From: Acholeplasmatales bacterium
GTDB taxonomy: Bacteria; Bacillota_I; Bacilli_A; Acholeplasmatales; Acholeplasmataceae
Assembly (NCBI GenBank): GCA_031284585.1
Contig: JAITXT010000008.1
Coordinates: 1-64,000 of the forward strand
Direction: 5' to 3'
Length of the DNA: 64,000 nt
The number at the start of each line of letters is the position of its first letter. Within the stretch, counting starts at the first letter, position 1. This document shows positions 55,283 to 64,000 of the stretch, piece by piece. The notes beneath the pieces were generated by a model. It had not been told where the DNA came from and did not search any database. It was given only the letters and a program-made list of their open reading frames with translations. The position numbers were made by a program, and so were the translations under genes.

Positions 55283-56407
55283 ATGGCAAATACATTTAGT
55301 AATTTTGAATTTAATGCGACAAAAATTGCAGTAATTGGTGTTGGTGGTGGTGGAGAAAATGTTGTAGAAAGAATGATCTATAACGAAGTATCTGGAATTG
55401 AATATATAGTTGTAAACACTGATGTACAACAACTTTCACGTTCTAATGCTAATATAGTTCTTCAAATTGGAAAAAAGCTTTGTGGAGGTAAAGGTGCAGG
55501 CGCAAAACCATTTATTGGTGAAGCAGCTGCTCTTGAAAGCAAAGAAGATTTAAAAGAAGTCATTAAAGGGAAAGATTTAGTGATAATTACTGCTGGTATG
55601 GGAGGAGGAACAGGATCTGGTGCTGCACCAGTGGTTGCTAAAATATCTAAAGAACTAGGAATTTTAACGGTTGCTTTAGTTACTAAACCTTTTACTATTG
55701 AAGGTCCTATTAGAATGGAAAATGCTTTAATTGCGATCGATAAAATTAGACCTTATTGTGATTCAATTATTGTTGTTCCTAACGATAGATTAAATGAACT
55801 TGGTCCTGATAAACCAGTTCTTCAAATGTTCCAAGAAGCAGATAATGTAGTAAGAAAATGTATTCAAGGTCTTTTTGAAATTATTAATCTTCCTGGAGAT
55901 ATTAATCTTGATTTTAATGATATTAAAACGGTTCTAGAAAATAAAGGTACAGCTCATTTTGGAATAGGTATGGCGCACGGTGATAATAGAGCAGTTAAAG
56001 CTTCAAGACTAGCGCTTGAATCTAAATTAATAGAGGAATCTATATCGGGTGCTACTCACTGTATTCTAACAGTTTCAGCCCATAGGGATACTTTTATTAT
56101 GTCAGATTTTTATGCGGCCATTGAAGAAGTAAGAAATGTAGCTGGTGAGGATGTTAATATTATAAGTGGTTTATATATGAATGATGACTTGGGTGAAGAA
56201 GATTTAGTAGTAACTTTGATTGCTGCAGGTTATGATGCAAAAAATAAAAATATTAAAAAAGATATTTCTCTTTCTTTTAGAGAAGAAGAATCTAATCCTA
56301 AAGAAGACATATTTGATATTAAAGAAAATAATGAAAAAAATACAAATAAAACAGTGGGTTCTTCTAAAGGGATTCCTGATTGGCTTAAAAAGAAGGTAAG
56401 TAAATAA
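55283..56407 (+). CDS. ftsZ: Cell division protein FtsZ
   Basis: The tubulin-like GTPase that forms the division ring. It has GVGGGGENVVERM at the first nucleotide loop, the tubulin signature GGGTGSGAAP (about 108-117), NTDVQ, and the T7 loop NLDFNDIKTVL that supplies the catalytic Asp of the next subunit. After a charged linker (about 325-357) the C-terminal peptide IPDWLKKK matches the conserved tail that binds FtsA/SepF-type anchors. The 374 residues are typical. No ftsA, mraZ or peptidoglycan genes are adjacent; the gene sits in a unit with a YchF-like GTPase and yggS. It overlaps the next gene by one base (TAATG). Confidence 0.96.
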   Translation: MANTFSNFEFNATKIAVIGVGGGGENVVERMIYNEVSGIEYIVVNTDVQQLSRSNANIVLQIGKKLCGGKGAGAKPFIGEAAALESKEDLKEVIKGKDLVIITAGMGGGTGSGAAPVVAKISKELGILTVALVTKPFTIEGPIRMENALIAIDKIRPYCDSIIVVPNDRLNELGPDKPVLQMFQEADNVVRKCIQGLFEIINLPGDINLDFNDIKTVLENKGTAHFGIGMAHGDNRAVKASRLALESKLIEESISGATHCILTVSAHRDTFIMSDFYAAIEEVRNVAGEDVNIISGLYMNDDLGEEDLVVTLIAAGYDAKNKNIKKDISLSFREEESNPKEDIFDIKENNEKNTNKTVGSSKGIPDWLKKKVSK

Positions 56408-57468
56408 TGCCAAATGTAGGTATTATTGGTTTATCTAGAAGTGGTAAATCAACGGTATTTAGTGCATTAACTAATATTCCTTATTCATTTTCAAGTGATA
56501 CTAATAAAGTGGGAATAGTAAAAGTTAGTGATGAAAGACTAGAATATTTAAGAGATTTATATAAACCTTTAAAATATACACCTGCTACTTTTGAATTTGT
56601 TGATATTAAAGGTTCTAACTCGACTGTTAAAGGATCTTTAAATTCAAGTTTAAGTAGTGTAAGAGAAGTTGATTGTTTGGCGATAGTGATTAGAGGATTT
56701 GTTCTTGATGGATTAGATACTAATTATGTAGATGATTTAGATAACTTGTTACTTGAACTTATCTTATCTGATTACTCGCAACTTGAAAGACGTTTAGAAA
56801 GATTAGAAAAGAAATTAAAAGCGAAAGAAAATGGAGCTTTTGAAGAAAAATTATTAATTGAAAAATTACTTTTAAGATACGCTGAGGGTTTAATTTATAG
56901 AGTAGAAGAACTAGATAGTAAAGAACAAGAGATAATTTGTAATTTTAATTTATTATCTCTTAAAAAAATGATTTGTATTTTAAATATTAGTGAACAAGAA
57001 ATTTCTTCTATTGAAACTAGTAGTAAATATTTAGAATTAAAAGATAAATGTGAAAAATTAGGTTTTCCTCTTCTTTATATAGCAGCAAACATTGAATTAG
57101 AAATTAATTCATTAGAAAAAGAAGAAGAAAAAGCTTATTTTATGGAAAGTTATAATTTAGTTTCTCTTGCATCTTCTAAAGTTATTAAAGAAGCTTTTAA
57201 ATGTCTTGGTTTAAAAACCTATTTTACAGCTGGAACTCCTGAAGTTAGGGCTTGGATTTTTAAAGAAGGATATAAGGCACCAGACTGTGCAGGTATAATT
57301 CACTCTGATTTTAAAAATGGATTTATTAGAGCAGAGACTCTTAGTTTTAAAGATTTACTTACTTATAAAACACCTCAACTTGCTAGAAGTAATGGAAAAT
57401 ATCGGTTAGAAGGTAAAGAATATCTAGTTGAAGATGGGGATATAATGTTATTTAGATTTAATGTTTAA
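56407..57468 (+). CDS. YchF/OLA1-like P-loop GTPase, divergent
   Basis: A 353-residue P-loop protein with the domain order of YchF: G domain, coiled-coil insert (about 120-165) and C-terminal TGS domain (about 268-353, YKAPDCAGIIHSDF and GKYRLEGKEYLVEDGDIMLFRFNV). The P-loop reads GLSRSGKST rather than GLPNVGKST, and the G3 motif reads FVDIKG instead of DxAG. It is thus a divergent member, not the standard conserved YchF. Such proteins bind ATP/GTP and associate with ribosomes. It overlaps ftsZ by one base and yggS by eight, indicating coupled translation. Confidence 0.82.
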   Translation: MPNVGIIGLSRSGKSTVFSALTNIPYSFSSDTNKVGIVKVSDERLEYLRDLYKPLKYTPATFEFVDIKGSNSTVKGSLNSSLSSVREVDCLAIVIRGFVLDGLDTNYVDDLDNLLLELILSDYSQLERRLERLEKKLKAKENGAFEEKLLIEKLLLRYAEGLIYRVEELDSKEQEIICNFNLLSLKKMICILNISEQEISSIETSSKYLELKDKCEKLGFPLLYIAANIELEINSLEKEEEKAYFMESYNLVSLASSKVIKEAFKCLGLKTYFTAGTPEVRAWIFKEGYKAPDCAGIIHSDFKNGFIRAETLSFKDLLTYKTPQLARSNGKYRLEGKEYLVEDGDIMLFRFNV

Positions 57469-58063
57469 AGATTTAAATGCTTTAATCGTAGTAGCTTCTA
57501 AGAATTTAAATGTTAAAGAGATTGAGTATTTATATAAATTAGGATATCATGATTTTGGTGAAAATAAAGTAAGTTCATTGCTAGTTAAGAAAAATGAACT
57601 TAAAGATCTAAATATTAATTGGCATTTTATTGGTAATCTTCAAACAAATAAAGTGAAAGATATTATAAATGAAGTAGTATGTATTCATTCTATTTATAAA
57701 GTATCACAAGTAAGACTTATCGAAAAATATTCCAATAAAATAATTCCCATTTTTCTTGAAATAAATTATCTGAAACTTCCATCTAGATCTGGTCTAGAAA
57801 TAGATGAAGTTGAATCTTTTATAGAAGAAATTAAGAAATATAAGAAAATAAAAATCGCTGGATTAATGGTTATTGGTGCGATAAATAACAATTTATTAAC
57901 GGAAGAAATATTTTCTAATGTAAGTATTTTAAATGAAAAATTAGGTTTTAATGAGTTATCAATGGGTATGAGTGATGATTACGAAATTGCTCTAAAATAT
58001 AGAGGAACTACATTACGAATTGGAAGAAAAATAAGAGAGGAATTACCTTCTCTTATTCTTTAA
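57461..58063 (+). CDS. YggS-family pyridoxal phosphate homeostasis protein
   Basis: A 200-residue PLP-binding barrel protein. The cofactor Lys is in LIVVASKNLN (about 13). FGENKVSSLL, WHFIGNLQTNK (about 50), IKIAGLMVIGA, and the closing LSMGMSDDYEIALKYRGTTLRIGRKI are the typical blocks. It keeps free pyridoxal phosphate in balance and is commonly encoded near ftsZ/sepF in Gram-positive bacteria, which agrees with the position here. It is about 20 residues shorter than usual, mainly at the N-terminus. Its end overlaps the convergent rarA gene by 21 bases. Confidence 0.92.
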   Translation: MFKDLNALIVVASKNLNVKEIEYLYKLGYHDFGENKVSSLLVKKNELKDLNINWHFIGNLQTNKVKDIINEVVCIHSIYKVSQVRLIEKYSNKIIPIFLEINYLKLPSRSGLEIDEVESFIEEIKKYKKIKIAGLMVIGAINNNLLTEEIFSNVSILNEKLGFNELSMGMSDDYEIALKYRGTTLRIGRKIREELPSLIL

Positions 58064-59275
58064 TTTATCTAACATTTCTAAACGTTCTTTTAAGGCTTTT
58101 TCGTATACAGTTTCATCTTTTGGGAAATAGAAGACTTTATCTTTTAAATTTTTAGGAAGATAGGTTTCACTATTAATAGACATAGAATCATTGTGGGGAT
58201 AGTGGTAAATAGATGGATCTAGTTTTATTTTTTTATTATCAACGTTCTTACTAATTGGTCCACAGTCATTATTTGTATAATATTCAAGTGCTGTATCAAT
58301 AGCTGTTATAGCACTATTAGATTTAGGGGAAATTGACATTTCGATTACTAAAACACTTAATGGGATTCTTGCTTCTGGGAAACCTAGTTCGAGAGATGCT
58401 GCGGCCGCACTTTGCATCTTAACTCCCATCATAGGATTAGCTAGTCCAATGTCTTCATAAGCTATAACCATAAGTCTTCTTAGAATAGATTTTAAATCTC
58501 CTAAAGTTATTAATCTTGCTAGATAATGAAGGGCCGCATCCACATCACTTCCTCTAATAGATTTTTGAAGGGCAGATAAAAGTTCATAATAGTGAGTATC
58601 ACTATCATCTAAATCAAGAGTTTCTAAACCTAGATTTTCCCTAATTATTAAGGGAGTTATAGTTGCGTTATCTTCTAATACTAGAGATACTCCTTCCACG
58701 ATATTTAGAGCAGTTCTAATTTCAGAGTTTGAAAATCTTACAATCGTATTTAGTCCATCTTCATTTAAGATAAAACCCCTATCTATGTATTTGATTGCTC
58801 TTTTAATTGCATCTTTAATATTTGAATCACTTAGTTTTTTTACTTCATAGATATGACATCTACTTCGAATGGCTATATTAATCGCCATATAAGGATTACT
58901 AGTCGTAAGTCCTATAACAATTATTTTCCCGTTTTCCATAAAAGGAAGTAAATAATCCAAGACATCTGATTTCATTCTATGGATTTCATCAATTATTAAT
59001 AAAACTTCATAGAAATGTGAAGTCTCAATTATTGATTTCAAGGTTGCTTTATTATCAGTAGAGGCATTAAAGATAAAGAATTCTAATTTAGAACTATTAG
59101 CAAATACTTTGGCTATGGTAGTTTTTCCACATCCTGGAGGACCGTATAGAATAAATGAAAAAAATGATTTTTTATTAATCATATTTGTTAGTATTCCATT
59201 TTTCCCAATTAAGTGCTCTTCTCCTAGGATATCTTCAAACTTAGTTGGTCTTAATTTGGATGCTAGAGGTTCCAT
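58043..59275 (-). CDS. rarA: Replication-associated recombination protein A (AAA+ ATPase)
   Basis: RarA (MgsA) acts at stalled replication forks. The 410-residue protein starts MEPLASKLRPTKFEDILGEEHLIG. It has Walker A GPPGCGKTT (about 45-53), Walker B LLIIDEIHR (about 92), sensor SNPYMAINIAIRSRC, and the C-terminal tetramer domain with RGSDVDAALHYLARLI, ARIPLSVLVIEM and LPKNLKDKVFYFP. All catalytic parts are intact. It is convergent with yggS, and the overlapping ends leave no room for a separate terminator between them. Confidence 0.95.
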   Translation of the reverse strand: MEPLASKLRPTKFEDILGEEHLIGKNGILTNMINKKSFFSFILYGPPGCGKTTIAKVFANSSKLEFFIFNASTDNKATLKSIIETSHFYEVLLIIDEIHRMKSDVLDYLLPFMENGKIIVIGLTTSNPYMAINIAIRSRCHIYEVKKLSDSNIKDAIKRAIKYIDRGFILNEDGLNTIVRFSNSEIRTALNIVEGVSLVLEDNATITPLIIRENLGLETLDLDDSDTHYYELLSALQKSIRGSDVDAALHYLARLITLGDLKSILRRLMVIAYEDIGLANPMMGVKMQSAAAASLELGFPEARIPLSVLVIEMSISPKSNSAITAIDTALEYYTNNDCGPISKNVDNKKIKLDPSIYHYPHNDSMSINSETYLPKNLKDKVFYFPKDETVYEKALKERLEMLDKLKNKRR

Positions 59276-59511
59276 ATTCTATTAAGATTAAAATGTAAAT
59301 TAATAAACACTATAATTCTCCTTTTGTTATAATTATATCTTAATAAAGAATATTTATGCTAATTAGAGAAAATTATAGATATTAATTAGTTTAATTTTAG
59401 TTGAAGTTAACCTCCATTTTAGGATTATTATTGCGATATTTATAAGTATTTACCTATATTATCGATATTTTGCTAAATAGTAGTAAAATATTAGAGTTAG
59501 GAGATAGTAAA

Positions 59512-60024
59512 ATGGAACTAGAAAAATATATTGCAGATGTTAATGACTTCCCAAAAAAAGGAATATTATTTAAAGATATTACACCACTTATGAGTAATGG
59601 TGAAGCTTTTCAATTTACAGTTGAAAAATTCATTGCCTTTGCTAAGCAATTACATACAACTGTAGTTATGGGACCTGAGGCTAGAGGATTTATCTTTGGA
59701 TGCCCTGTTAGTTATGCTTTAGGTATTGGTTTTGTTCCTGTTAGAAAACCAGGAAAACTTCCTAGAGAGGTTGTTTCAGTTGATTATCAATTAGAGTATG
59801 GAGTTAATACTCTTTGCATTCATAAAGATTCAATTAAGCCAGGAGATAGAGTATTAATCGTAGATGACTTACTAGCTACCGGTGGAACTGTGAAAGCAAC
59901 CATTGACCTAATCAATAAGTTAGGCGGTATTGTAGTAGGGATTGCTGTCCTTATTGAATTAGAAGAATTGAAAGGACGAGATTCTTTGAAAGGATACGAG
60001 ATACTTTCGCTCTTAAAATATTAA
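59512..60024 (+). CDS. apt: Adenine phosphoribosyltransferase
   Basis: This purine salvage enzyme makes AMP from adenine and PRPP. The ATG at 59512 is chosen because TAGGAGATAG precedes it and [18 protein letters not shown] matches the usual N-terminus; an upstream in-frame ATG at 59470 lacks a ribosome site. The 170-residue protein has [10 protein letters not shown] and the PRPP loop [13 protein letters not shown] (about 121-133). The gene directly precedes relA, a common order in Firmicutes that may link purine salvage to the stringent response. Confidence 0.95.
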   Translation: MELEKYIADVNDFPKKGILFKDITPLMSNGEAFQFTVEKFIAFAKQLHTTVVMGPEARGFIFGCPVSYALGIGFVPVRKPGKLPREVVSVDYQLEYGVNTLCIHKDSIKPGDRVLIVDDLLATGGTVKATIDLINKLGGIVVGIAVLIELEELKGRDSLKGYEILSLLKY

Positions 60025-60132
60025 AAATACTAAGATTAAAATTATAAATAAATTTAATTTCTTAAAATTAATAATTTTTATATTTATTTAAAATTTAGAT
60101 AAGGAGGATGCTAATTAACTTTTAGAATAGAA

Positions 60133-62310
60133 ATGGAAATAAATGAAATGTTCCTAGAATTAAAAGAGTCTTTTGAAAGAAATATCAAAGATGAAAATGA
60201 CAGAATAAAAATTAAGGAAGCATATTTGCTTGCTGATAAGATGCATAAAGATCAACTTAGAAAAAGTGGAGAGCCATATATTATTCATCCTCTTTCGGTT
60301 GCTAAAATATTAGCTGATTATAAAGTAGGACCTGAAACCTTAGAAGCGGCTCTTCTTCATGATGTAGTAGAAGATACTTCTATTAGTTTAGAAGAAATAG
60401 AAGAAAAGTTTGGAAGTGGAGTAGCTATTCTAGTAGATGGAGTAACAAAGATCTCAAGAATTAAATTTAGTCCTAAAGCACAGGCTGAGAATGTCCAAAA
60501 GATGTTAATTGCTATGAGTAAAGATATTAGAGTGGTAGTTATTAAACTTGCGGATAGATTACATAACATGAGAACGCTTATGTACTTACCTGCAGATAAA
60601 AGAACTAGAATTGCAGAAGAAACTCTTGATATTTATGCACCATTATCTCATAAACTAGGTATGAATCAAATTAAAACTGAACTAGAAGATACAGCACTTC
60701 AATATTCATGTTTTGAAAAGTATGAAGAAATTAGAATACTTTTAGAAAAAGATAAAATAAAAAGAGATATTTTAATCTCTACGATCAAAGAAAATATTGA
60801 TTCATTATTAGAACTTCATAAAGTAAAAGATTATGATATTAAAGGTAGAGTTAAAAATATTTATTCTATTTACAAAAAAATGACTTTAAATAATAGAGCA
60901 TTTGAAGATATCTATGACTTACTGGCTATAAGAATTATAGTATCTGATGTTTCTCAGTGTTATAATGTTTTAGGTATTATTCATTCAAATTTTACACCTA
61001 TTCCTAAAAGATTTAAAGATTATATTGCTGTACCAAAACCTAATATGTATCAAAGCCTACATACGACTGTTCTTTCTAAAGATGGTAGTTTATTTGAAGT
61101 TCAAATAAGAACTTTAGATATGGATGAAGTGGCAGAAAAAGGTATTGCGGCTCATTGGGCTTATAAAGAAAATAAAAGTTATTCGAAAGAAAGAGAACAA
61201 TTTGAGATAGCCTCAAAACTTAAGTGGTATGGGGAACTAATGAAAATGACCGAAGATACTGATGATAAAGAAACAGGAGCTATTGATTTTGTTGATACTA
61301 TCAAAGGAGATATTTTAATTGCAAATGTCTATGTTTTTACTCCTACTAGTGAAGTTGTGGAGCTTCCTAAGGGAAGTACTCCTATTGATTTTGCTTTTAG
61401 AATTCATACTGATATAGGTATTAAGTTAGTTGGAGCTATGGTTAATAATAAGATTGTAACTCTTGACTATATTCTTCAAACTGGAGATGTTGTATCTTGT
61501 CGAATTAATAAAAATTCACTTGGACCTAATGCGAGTTGGTTAAAAATTGCTAAATCTCAACATGCTAGACATAAAATTAAAGCTTATCTTAATAAATTAA
61601 ATAAAGACACTCTAATTGCGGCAGGAAAAGATTTAATTGAAAAAGAAATTGATTCTAAATTGCTTGATAATTTAAATGATGATTTTGTAAAAGCAAATTA
61701 TGAAAAGAATAATTTATTAGAGGTTGTTGATCTATATTTAGAAGTGGGTAAAGGTAATATTAGTGCCCATTCAATAAAATTAAAATTAAATAATTCTTTT
61801 AATGTTACACATGCGGAACAACTTCAAAAACAAATGGATAAAGTGAACCGTCAATTAGTTTCTAATAGTGATACGGGGGTTGTTATTGATGGACTTACAA
61901 ATCCTTCCATTAAAATATCTAATTGTTGTTTACCAATTCCAAATGAGGAGATAGTTGGTTTTGTAAGCCGTGGTGGAGGAATTATAGTTCATAGTAAGAA
62001 ATGTCCTAATTTAGCTGTATTTGAAAAAAATAGATTTATTTTAGCAACTTGGGGAATTAATATTTCTAGAAGATATCCTACTAGAATTAAAGTAACTTGT
62101 GCAACAAGTAATAATATTCTAACTGATGTAGTAACAGCTATTAATTCTCATGGTGAGAGTATTGCTGAAATTAAAGCTATTAATCATCCTAATTTAGAAA
62201 CAACTATTAAAATTAAGATTAGTGTTGATAGTGATATCAGACTTGAAAGTCTTTTTGCTTCTATTAAAAAAATAACTAGTGTTTACGAGGTTGAAAGAGA
62301 ATTCAAATGA
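60133..62310 (+). CDS. relA: Bifunctional (p)ppGpp synthetase/hydrolase
   Basis: This 725-residue long RSH protein makes and degrades (p)ppGpp. It has an HD hydrolase domain (HDVVEDTS with His76 and Asp77), a synthetase domain (about 230-345, RVKNIYSIYKKM, YDLLAIRII, MYQSLHTTV), a TGS domain (about 390-450, VYVFTPTSEVVELPKGSTP), a helical/zinc-finger-like region with CCLPIPNEEIVGFVSRGGG, and a C-terminal ACT domain. Both active sites look intact. The strong AAGGAGG at 60101-60107 is 25 bases from this ATG, too far for normal use, and abuts a five-codon ATG frame; initiation here may be unusual. It overlaps dtd by four bases. Confidence 0.95.
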   Translation: MEINEMFLELKESFERNIKDENDRIKIKEAYLLADKMHKDQLRKSGEPYIIHPLSVAKILADYKVGPETLEAALLHDVVEDTSISLEEIEEKFGSGVAILVDGVTKISRIKFSPKAQAENVQKMLIAMSKDIRVVVIKLADRLHNMRTLMYLPADKRTRIAEETLDIYAPLSHKLGMNQIKTELEDTALQYSCFEKYEEIRILLEKDKIKRDILISTIKENIDSLLELHKVKDYDIKGRVKNIYSIYKKMTLNNRAFEDIYDLLAIRIIVSDVSQCYNVLGIIHSNFTPIPKRFKDYIAVPKPNMYQSLHTTVLSKDGSLFEVQIRTLDMDEVAEKGIAAHWAYKENKSYSKEREQFEIASKLKWYGELMKMTEDTDDKETGAIDFVDTIKGDILIANVYVFTPTSEVVELPKGSTPIDFAFRIHTDIGIKLVGAMVNNKIVTLDYILQTGDVVSCRINKNSLGPNASWLKIAKSQHARHKIKAYLNKLNKDTLIAAGKDLIEKEIDSKLLDNLNDDFVKANYEKNNLLEVVDLYLEVGKGNISAHSIKLKLNNSFNVTHAEQLQKQMDKVNRQLVSNSDTGVVIDGLTNPSIKISNCCLPIPNEEIVGFVSRGGGIIVHSKKCPNLAVFEKNRFILATWGINISRRYPTRIKVTCATSNNILTDVVTAINSHGESIAEIKAINHPNLETTIKIKISVDSDIRLESLFASIKKITSVYEVEREFK

Positions 62311-62741
62311 GATTATTTATTCAAGTTGTTAATACAGCAAGTGTAATTATAAAGAATTCTATATATTCTTCAATTGATAAAGGATATTTAATTTACCTTG
62401 GTGTTCATAAAAATGATACTCTTGATAAAGTTCAAAGTGCTTCTTTATTTATTGAGAATTTAAGAATATTTCCTGATAAAGATGGGAAATTAAATTTAAC
62501 TTTAAAAGAGGTTAGTGGTTCTATCTTAATTGTTTCTTCTTTCACATTGCTTTCAGATCCTGATACTGGTAGAAGACCATCTTTTAGTAATGCACTAGAT
62601 GCTAGTGGGGCAAAAGTAATATATGATGCGTTAGTATTAAAACTTTGCGATTCGTTTAAAGTTGAAACGGGTGTCTTTAAAGAAGATATGGAGATCAAAT
62701 CCATAAATAGTGGGCCTATCAATATCTATCATGAAATATAA
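62307..62741 (+). CDS. dtd: D-aminoacyl-tRNA deacylase
   Basis: DTD removes D-amino acids mistakenly loaded on tRNA. The 144-residue length is typical. The two conserved motifs that form the active site across the dimer are present: SSFTLLSD (standard SQFTL, about 73-80) and NSGPINIY (standard NSGPVT, near 135). The Gln of the first motif is Ser here, a small deviation. The start overlaps the relA stop as ATGA, the usual relA-dtd arrangement. Confidence 0.93.
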   Translation: MRLFIQVVNTASVIIKNSIYSSIDKGYLIYLGVHKNDTLDKVQSASLFIENLRIFPDKDGKLNLTLKEVSGSILIVSSFTLLSDPDTGRRPSFSNALDASGAKVIYDALVLKLCDSFKVETGVFKEDMEIKSINSGPINIYHEI

Positions 62742-64000
62742 TAGTTTTCTTAAAAAAATAAATAAAATAGTTAAGAATCTTGCGTTCTTATCAATTGAAT
62801 TATTTTTATCTATTGCTTTAAGTTTCTTGTTTCTTGATACACTTCTTTTATTTAGAGAAATAGTTACGGGGATTCTTTTAATTCTTAATTTATTATTTAT
62901 TGGTCTTTTATTTATATTAAAACCAAAAGAATATAATAAAAAAGATGATTTTATGAAAAGAAATAACTCTTTGTATTTTTCTTTTGTTATCTTTCATGTT
63001 ACAGTTAGTTTTTTATTTCTTACACTTTTAAGTTTCACTTTTTCGCTTGCAGCAAGTGAACCTAAATATAATTTATTATATTCTTTAAGTATTCCTCTTT
63101 TAATTGAATATTATATTTATATTTCCTCATTTAATTATCTAAAAAAAGAACTTAAGGTTGGAGAATATCTTGAAAGAGAAAAATATCCTTTAATCTATCA
63201 GGTTGTAGATAAAGTATCAGAACTTTTATCTATAAAACAAGAAATATGTTTGATAATAAACGAAAAGAAGATTGATGCTAGTTATAGTTTCTATAAGAAC
63301 GTTATCCTTTTAAATTTATCAGCTCCACTCATATCTATTTTAAATGATGATGAGTTTCAAGCATATATCTATAATAATTTAATAGTTTTTAAAGATAAAG
63401 ATTTGCTTTTGGTGAAATCTAGAAATACAAAACTTTTGAACTATTTTAGTATTAAATCTAGGATTAGAGTATTAATTGAAAGGATTTTTAGATTTAGTGT
63501 CTCTAATCTTGAAAATTATCAATTAGAGATTGATAATAAATCTTTTATTTATTGTGTTAATGCTACTAAGTATAAATATGGGGAAGCTTGTAGATCTTTA
63601 TTTTATAAATATTCTAATTTGAAATTATTTTTAGAGAGAATTGACACTCATTACTTAGATTATTCCTTAGAAGAAAACAAAGAAATACTTACTAATCTAA
63701 TTAAAGAATATAAAGATGACTATGCTCCTAATTATGATTTTTATTTAGATGAAATGAAGAAAGAAATCTATGACGAAGAGAATATTAGTTTTGTCTATAA
63801 TCACTTTTTTGATTTCAAAGGATTAGAAATTTATTTTAGGGAAACTAGTTTTAATGAGGAAATAAATTCAATTATTAAGTTATCAAATAGTTTATTCGAG
63901 AGAGATTACAAAAATAACCGAAATGTTTATTATGTAACACCTCTTCACGCAACTCTTTTAATCAAAGAAAAAAAGATAAATATTTATGAAAACCTTGAAA
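62731..64000 (+). CDS. Membrane protein resembling an inactive M48 peptidase, 5' part
   Basis: The frame opens at ATG 62731, overlapping dtd by 11 bases, and stays open to the window end (423 codons). Four hydrophobic helices (about 20-38, 44-62, 84-105, 118-136) precede a soluble part. Residues about 146-235 recall M48 (HtpX-like) peptidases: EKYPLIYQVVDKVSELLSI, a strand pair, NVILLNLSAPLISIL, then NDDEFQAYIYNNLIVFKDKD, where active enzymes have DDELxAVLxHExxHxxxxD. The zinc motif HExxH is replaced by YNNLI, so it would be a non-catalytic relative. The remaining 190 residues are unfamiliar. The fold assignment is inference. Confidence 0.55.
   Translation, partial: MKYNSFLKKINKIVKNLAFLSIELFLSIALSFLFLDTLLLFREIVTGILLILNLLFIGLLFILKPKEYNKKDDFMKRNNSLYFSFVIFHVTVSFLFLTLLSFTFSLAASEPKYNLLYSLSIPLLIEYYIYISSFNYLKKELKVGEYLEREKYPLIYQVVDKVSELLSIKQEICLIINEKKIDASYSFYKNVILLNLSAPLISILNDDEFQAYIYNNLIVFKDKDLLLVKSRNTKLLNYFSIKSRIRVLIERIFRFSVSNLENYQLEIDNKSFIYCVNATKYKYGEACRSLFYKYSNLKLFLERIDTHYLDYSLEENKEILTNLIKEYKDDYAPNYDFYLDEMKKEIYDEENISFVYNHFFDFKGLEIYFRETSFNEEINSIIKLSNSLFERDYKNNRNVYYVTPLHATLLIKEKKINIYENLE

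Noticed and set aside
1-64000. tRNA or rRNA genes
   Set aside because: No cloverleaf with TTCRA-type arm and CCA region, and no rRNA-like conserved block, was recognised while reading; a dedicated search could still find one.

Overview
The window comes from a very AT-rich, low-GC Gram-positive-type bacterium. Likely candidates are a wall-less or near-wall-less Mollicutes relative of the Bacilli (RF39, Izemoplasma or Acholeplasma-like), but this placement is inference. It rests on base composition, purine-rich Shine-Dalgarno sites, many lipobox proteins, a Bacillota-style tgt/queT/ftsZ/relA/dtd gene set, and TGA used as a normal stop, so genetic code 11 rather than 4. No tRNA, rRNA or CRISPR array was seen.

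Layout. (1) 1-8335: a polymorphic-toxin locus with two nucleotidyltransferase-fold genes, a 2268-residue Rhs/WapA-like protein with a variable C-terminal tip, and a small putative immunity gene. (2) 8526-10560: a decayed serine-recombinase element split by a 1.6-kb IS with terminal inverted repeats and a 9-bp target duplication. (3) 11117-22647: a complete starch/maltodextrin system, with a secreted CGTase-like amylase, a starch-binding-type lipoprotein, a LacI-family regulator, an intracellular neopullulanase-like enzyme, a binding protein, two permeases and an ATPase. Operator-like palindromes lie in front of both transcription units. (4) 22820-37353: four giant exported proteins built from bacterial Ig-like domains and a repeated module of roughly 100 residues that I do not recognise. 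(5) 37560-48414: a metal-exporter-like protein, a Ca2+-type P-ATPase, a HAD phosphatase, two MacB-like ABC ATPase-permeases, and a MetE-type methionine synthase followed by luxS. (6) 48499-52601: a defence island with an AbiEi/DUF6577-type antitoxin behind a perfect 19-bp inverted repeat, a truncated AbiEii-like toxin, a 10-G tract in a short ORF overlapping a restriction-methyltransferase gene, and the decayed C-terminus of a second such enzyme. (7) 52706-64000: housekeeping genes: queT with a preQ1 riboswitch, tgt, a DUF2188 membrane protein, ftsZ, a YchF-like GTPase, yggS, rarA, apt, relA, dtd and a truncated membrane protein.

How the parts work together. Outside the cell the amylase and lipoprotein degrade and hold starch; the ABC system imports maltodextrins, the cytoplasmic GH13 enzyme cuts them, and the LacI protein probably controls both units. 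MetE-type synthase and LuxS together regenerate methionine from S-ribosylhomocysteine. QueT and Tgt serve queuosine modification, although this Tgt has lost all four zinc ligands and appears to start at ATT. The most unusual points are the poly-G switch before the restriction gene, the zinc-less Tgt, the uncharacterised repeat family and the Rhs toxin tip.
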